From the NCBI GenBank assembly GCA_028023455.1, contig JAQFVV010012423.1:3829753-3893752 (forward strand): a stretch of 64,000 nucleotides of DNA, written 5' to 3'. The notes under the pieces are model-generated. The model searched no databases and was not told the origin of the DNA. It saw only the letters and a list, made by a program, of their open reading frames with translations. A program made the position numbers and the translations under genes. This document shows, in pieces, positions 62,081 to 64,000 of the stretch. Positions within the stretch are counted from its first letter, which is position 1; the number at the start of each line of letters is the position of its first letter. This DNA comes from Epiperipatus broadwayi. Its lineage: Eukaryota > Onychophora > Udeonychophora > Euonychophora > Peripatidae.

Positions 62081-64000
62081 TTTTTTTATGAATCTGTATC
62101 TTGATCATCTGCTCCTCTCTTTCTCTTAAAAAGTTTGGGATAAAGTGATATCTGAAAACTACTTACTTAAATCTCAGGGGTCAACATCCCAAATCAACTA
62201 TTACAACTTTTAAATGAATATTTTTCTATCTCTATTTAAAATAATTAAATCAGTAAATACTTTACAAAAAAAACTCATTTAAATCATTTCTTTATAACTA
62301 ATGCATTAAGTAGAATTCTATTTTAATATATGATATTATTAATTGAATTTAAATATAAAGTTTAATAATAAATATTTATACTTAAAATATATTATTATTA
62401 TGATAATTTTAAAATCAATTATTAGCTTATAATCTTTAATTGTTCTTTCTTTCATATACTACAATTCTATATGTTATAGCTTTTAAAGAAACGTTGTAAT
62501 AAAAATCAATTAAAGCCAAATTTATAAGTAACAATGTTTATTTGGATTTATACATCGAAATTATATATTGGATTATAATACAAATGATTACAAATAAAGA
62601 TGATTATTAAATCTCTACAGAATTCTTTCTTTACTCATTTTTCACTAAGTCATTTATTTATATTATACCAAAATTTATAGCATTACTATTATCTCAATTT
62701 TAAATTTTGGAGGTATAATATACATTTTATATTCTATTCCTATCATGGAAATAGAAGGTCAATTGACAACATTTTTTTTTTTTACTTATTTTCATTTTAC
62801 TAGTTGATATATCAATTGAGATATAAAAAATTATTTTTGAAGAAGAAAGAGATAAAAGCCAAACAGTTTAAATAAATATAATAAAATATAGTAATATTTC
62901 TGCCTAATTGAAGTTGTTATTTTATCTCTTTCTGCTTGTAAAATCACTTTTAATAAATCAACTGATTGTAAGATGGAAGAAAGTAAGAAAACTTTTGTTA
63001 ATCAATCTATATTTTGACTAGACAACTATTTAAATGTATGTATAATTATTAAAACAAGCCATTTTAATTCATGCACAATCTCATTACTGCTTGAAACAAA
63101 GCAGTGTTAATCTTGACAAGGATGAATGCAATTTCATTGGAAGAATGGCAAATTAAACAAAAATGTAATATATAATATGATCCAAAAAAGATTTTGTTTT
63201 CATCATATAACTATCAAAATCATCCTAATAATACATACTGCACACTTTTTATTGGTACTCTATTCTAAAATAAAATTTTGTTGTATAATTTTAAATTTTG
63301 TTAAACCCAATAATATTTACTTAGTAAACTAGGAAAGATAATGACATGTTCGTATCATAAGGTTTGAACTTGGGTTTAGTTGGTTTAAAATTTGTAAAGG
63401 ATCTGATAAGTAAAGTAATTAACTAAAGATATATATAAATAATAACCTATGAAGTCATGATATAGCTACAAATAAGTAAATAGTTGATATTATTTAAAAA
63501 TATAGTGATGTTCAAATTTTATCTTGTAAACAAACGTGCATTACATAAATATATCAGATTGTCTGCATGTGAATACAAAAAAAAAAAAAACTATTATTGT
63601 TTAGATTAAAATAATGTCAAAAAAAATCTACCAAAACATTTTTTTTTTAAAAATAATACTTTATTTTAAAAACGAATTAGATACTCATAACCAAGCTAAA
63701 ATGAATGTTTAGAAAGCAGAGAGGGGGGAGGGGGGGTCATGAAAATTAACCAATCAAAAAAGAGGCAGATGAACTTTGATAAAAATAGTGGGAGAATTAA
63801 ATATAAGAATAAATTGTGACAGTTTGTGAGGAACAAGCAAATTTTAGTTTTTGATTTATTTTTTTGATCATGAAAAGTTAAAAAAAAACAAGAAAAATCT
63901 CTCTAAATATTGACATTTTTTAACTATGAAAATGATAAATCTTAACTACTGATAATTTAAGGAATAATATAAAGTTTTTTCAAGATGCAGGGCTGAGATA
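62081..64000. other. AT-rich stretch to the window end
   Basis: No gene is recognised. There is a purine-rich G tract at 63720-63736 (GAGGGGGGAGGGGGGG). The 68-codon frame at 63126-63332 has no supporting motif. Confidence 0.55.

Overview
This 64 kb window is very AT-rich, gene-poor nuclear DNA from an animal, most likely an invertebrate. The evidence is the kinds of repeats it holds: a Penelope-like element (PLE) with a GIY-YIG nuclease, a decayed Gypsy-type LTR retrotransposon, a pogo/Tigger-like non-autonomous DNA transposon, many long (TA)n microsatellites, and several families of tandem repeats carrying hammerhead ribozymes (retrozyme-like). I cannot name the phylum. I recognise no host protein-coding gene, rRNA or functional tRNA. 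Most longer open frames are microsatellite read-through or lie inside repeats.

Layout. 1-5 kb: featureless AT-rich DNA with one ribozyme-repeat relic and a TA palindrome. 5-9.7 kb: a dispersed repeat, a large inverted pair of 5'-truncated PLE copies with one intact half-ORF (truncated RT plus GIY-YIG), then hammerhead family A and a PLE-tail-like segment. 10.8-14.1 kb: Gypsy-like element with two LTRs and broken gag, protease and integrase remnants. 15-17 kb: a broken coiled-coil ORF, a second dispersed-repeat copy and a tRNA-like retroposon with a 15-bp target-site duplication (TSD). 23-25 kb: a family D ribozyme repeat and a pogo-like element. 26.7-27.2 kb: an inverted 114-bp tandem repeat between TA tracts. 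27.8-29.75 kb: a less AT-rich island with hairpins and an LTR-like end. 31.2 and 42.3 kb: foldback elements. 33.7-37 kb: family E with family B (419-bp monomers, six intact hammerheads) nested inside it. 37.1-40.4 kb: family C (about 418-bp monomers, eight hammerheads). 45.3-46.1 kb: another family E pair. 46.3-62.1 kb: a long, old inverted duplication with a 6 kb spacer. Its left arm carries a family D array and a PLE relic that are absent from the right arm.

How the parts may work together (inference). The ribozyme repeats have no coding capacity. Every array that contains both orientations is built the same way as the PLE pairs: minus-strand copies on the left, plus-strand copies on the right, 5' ends meeting in the centre, 3' ends joined to TA-rich DNA or to 12-14 bp TSDs. 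That suggests the PLE machinery mobilises self-cleaving, probably circular, retrozyme RNAs. Four otherwise different families (A-D) also share a small non-ribozyme hairpin followed by CCCATATAG-like sequence, a candidate cis signal.
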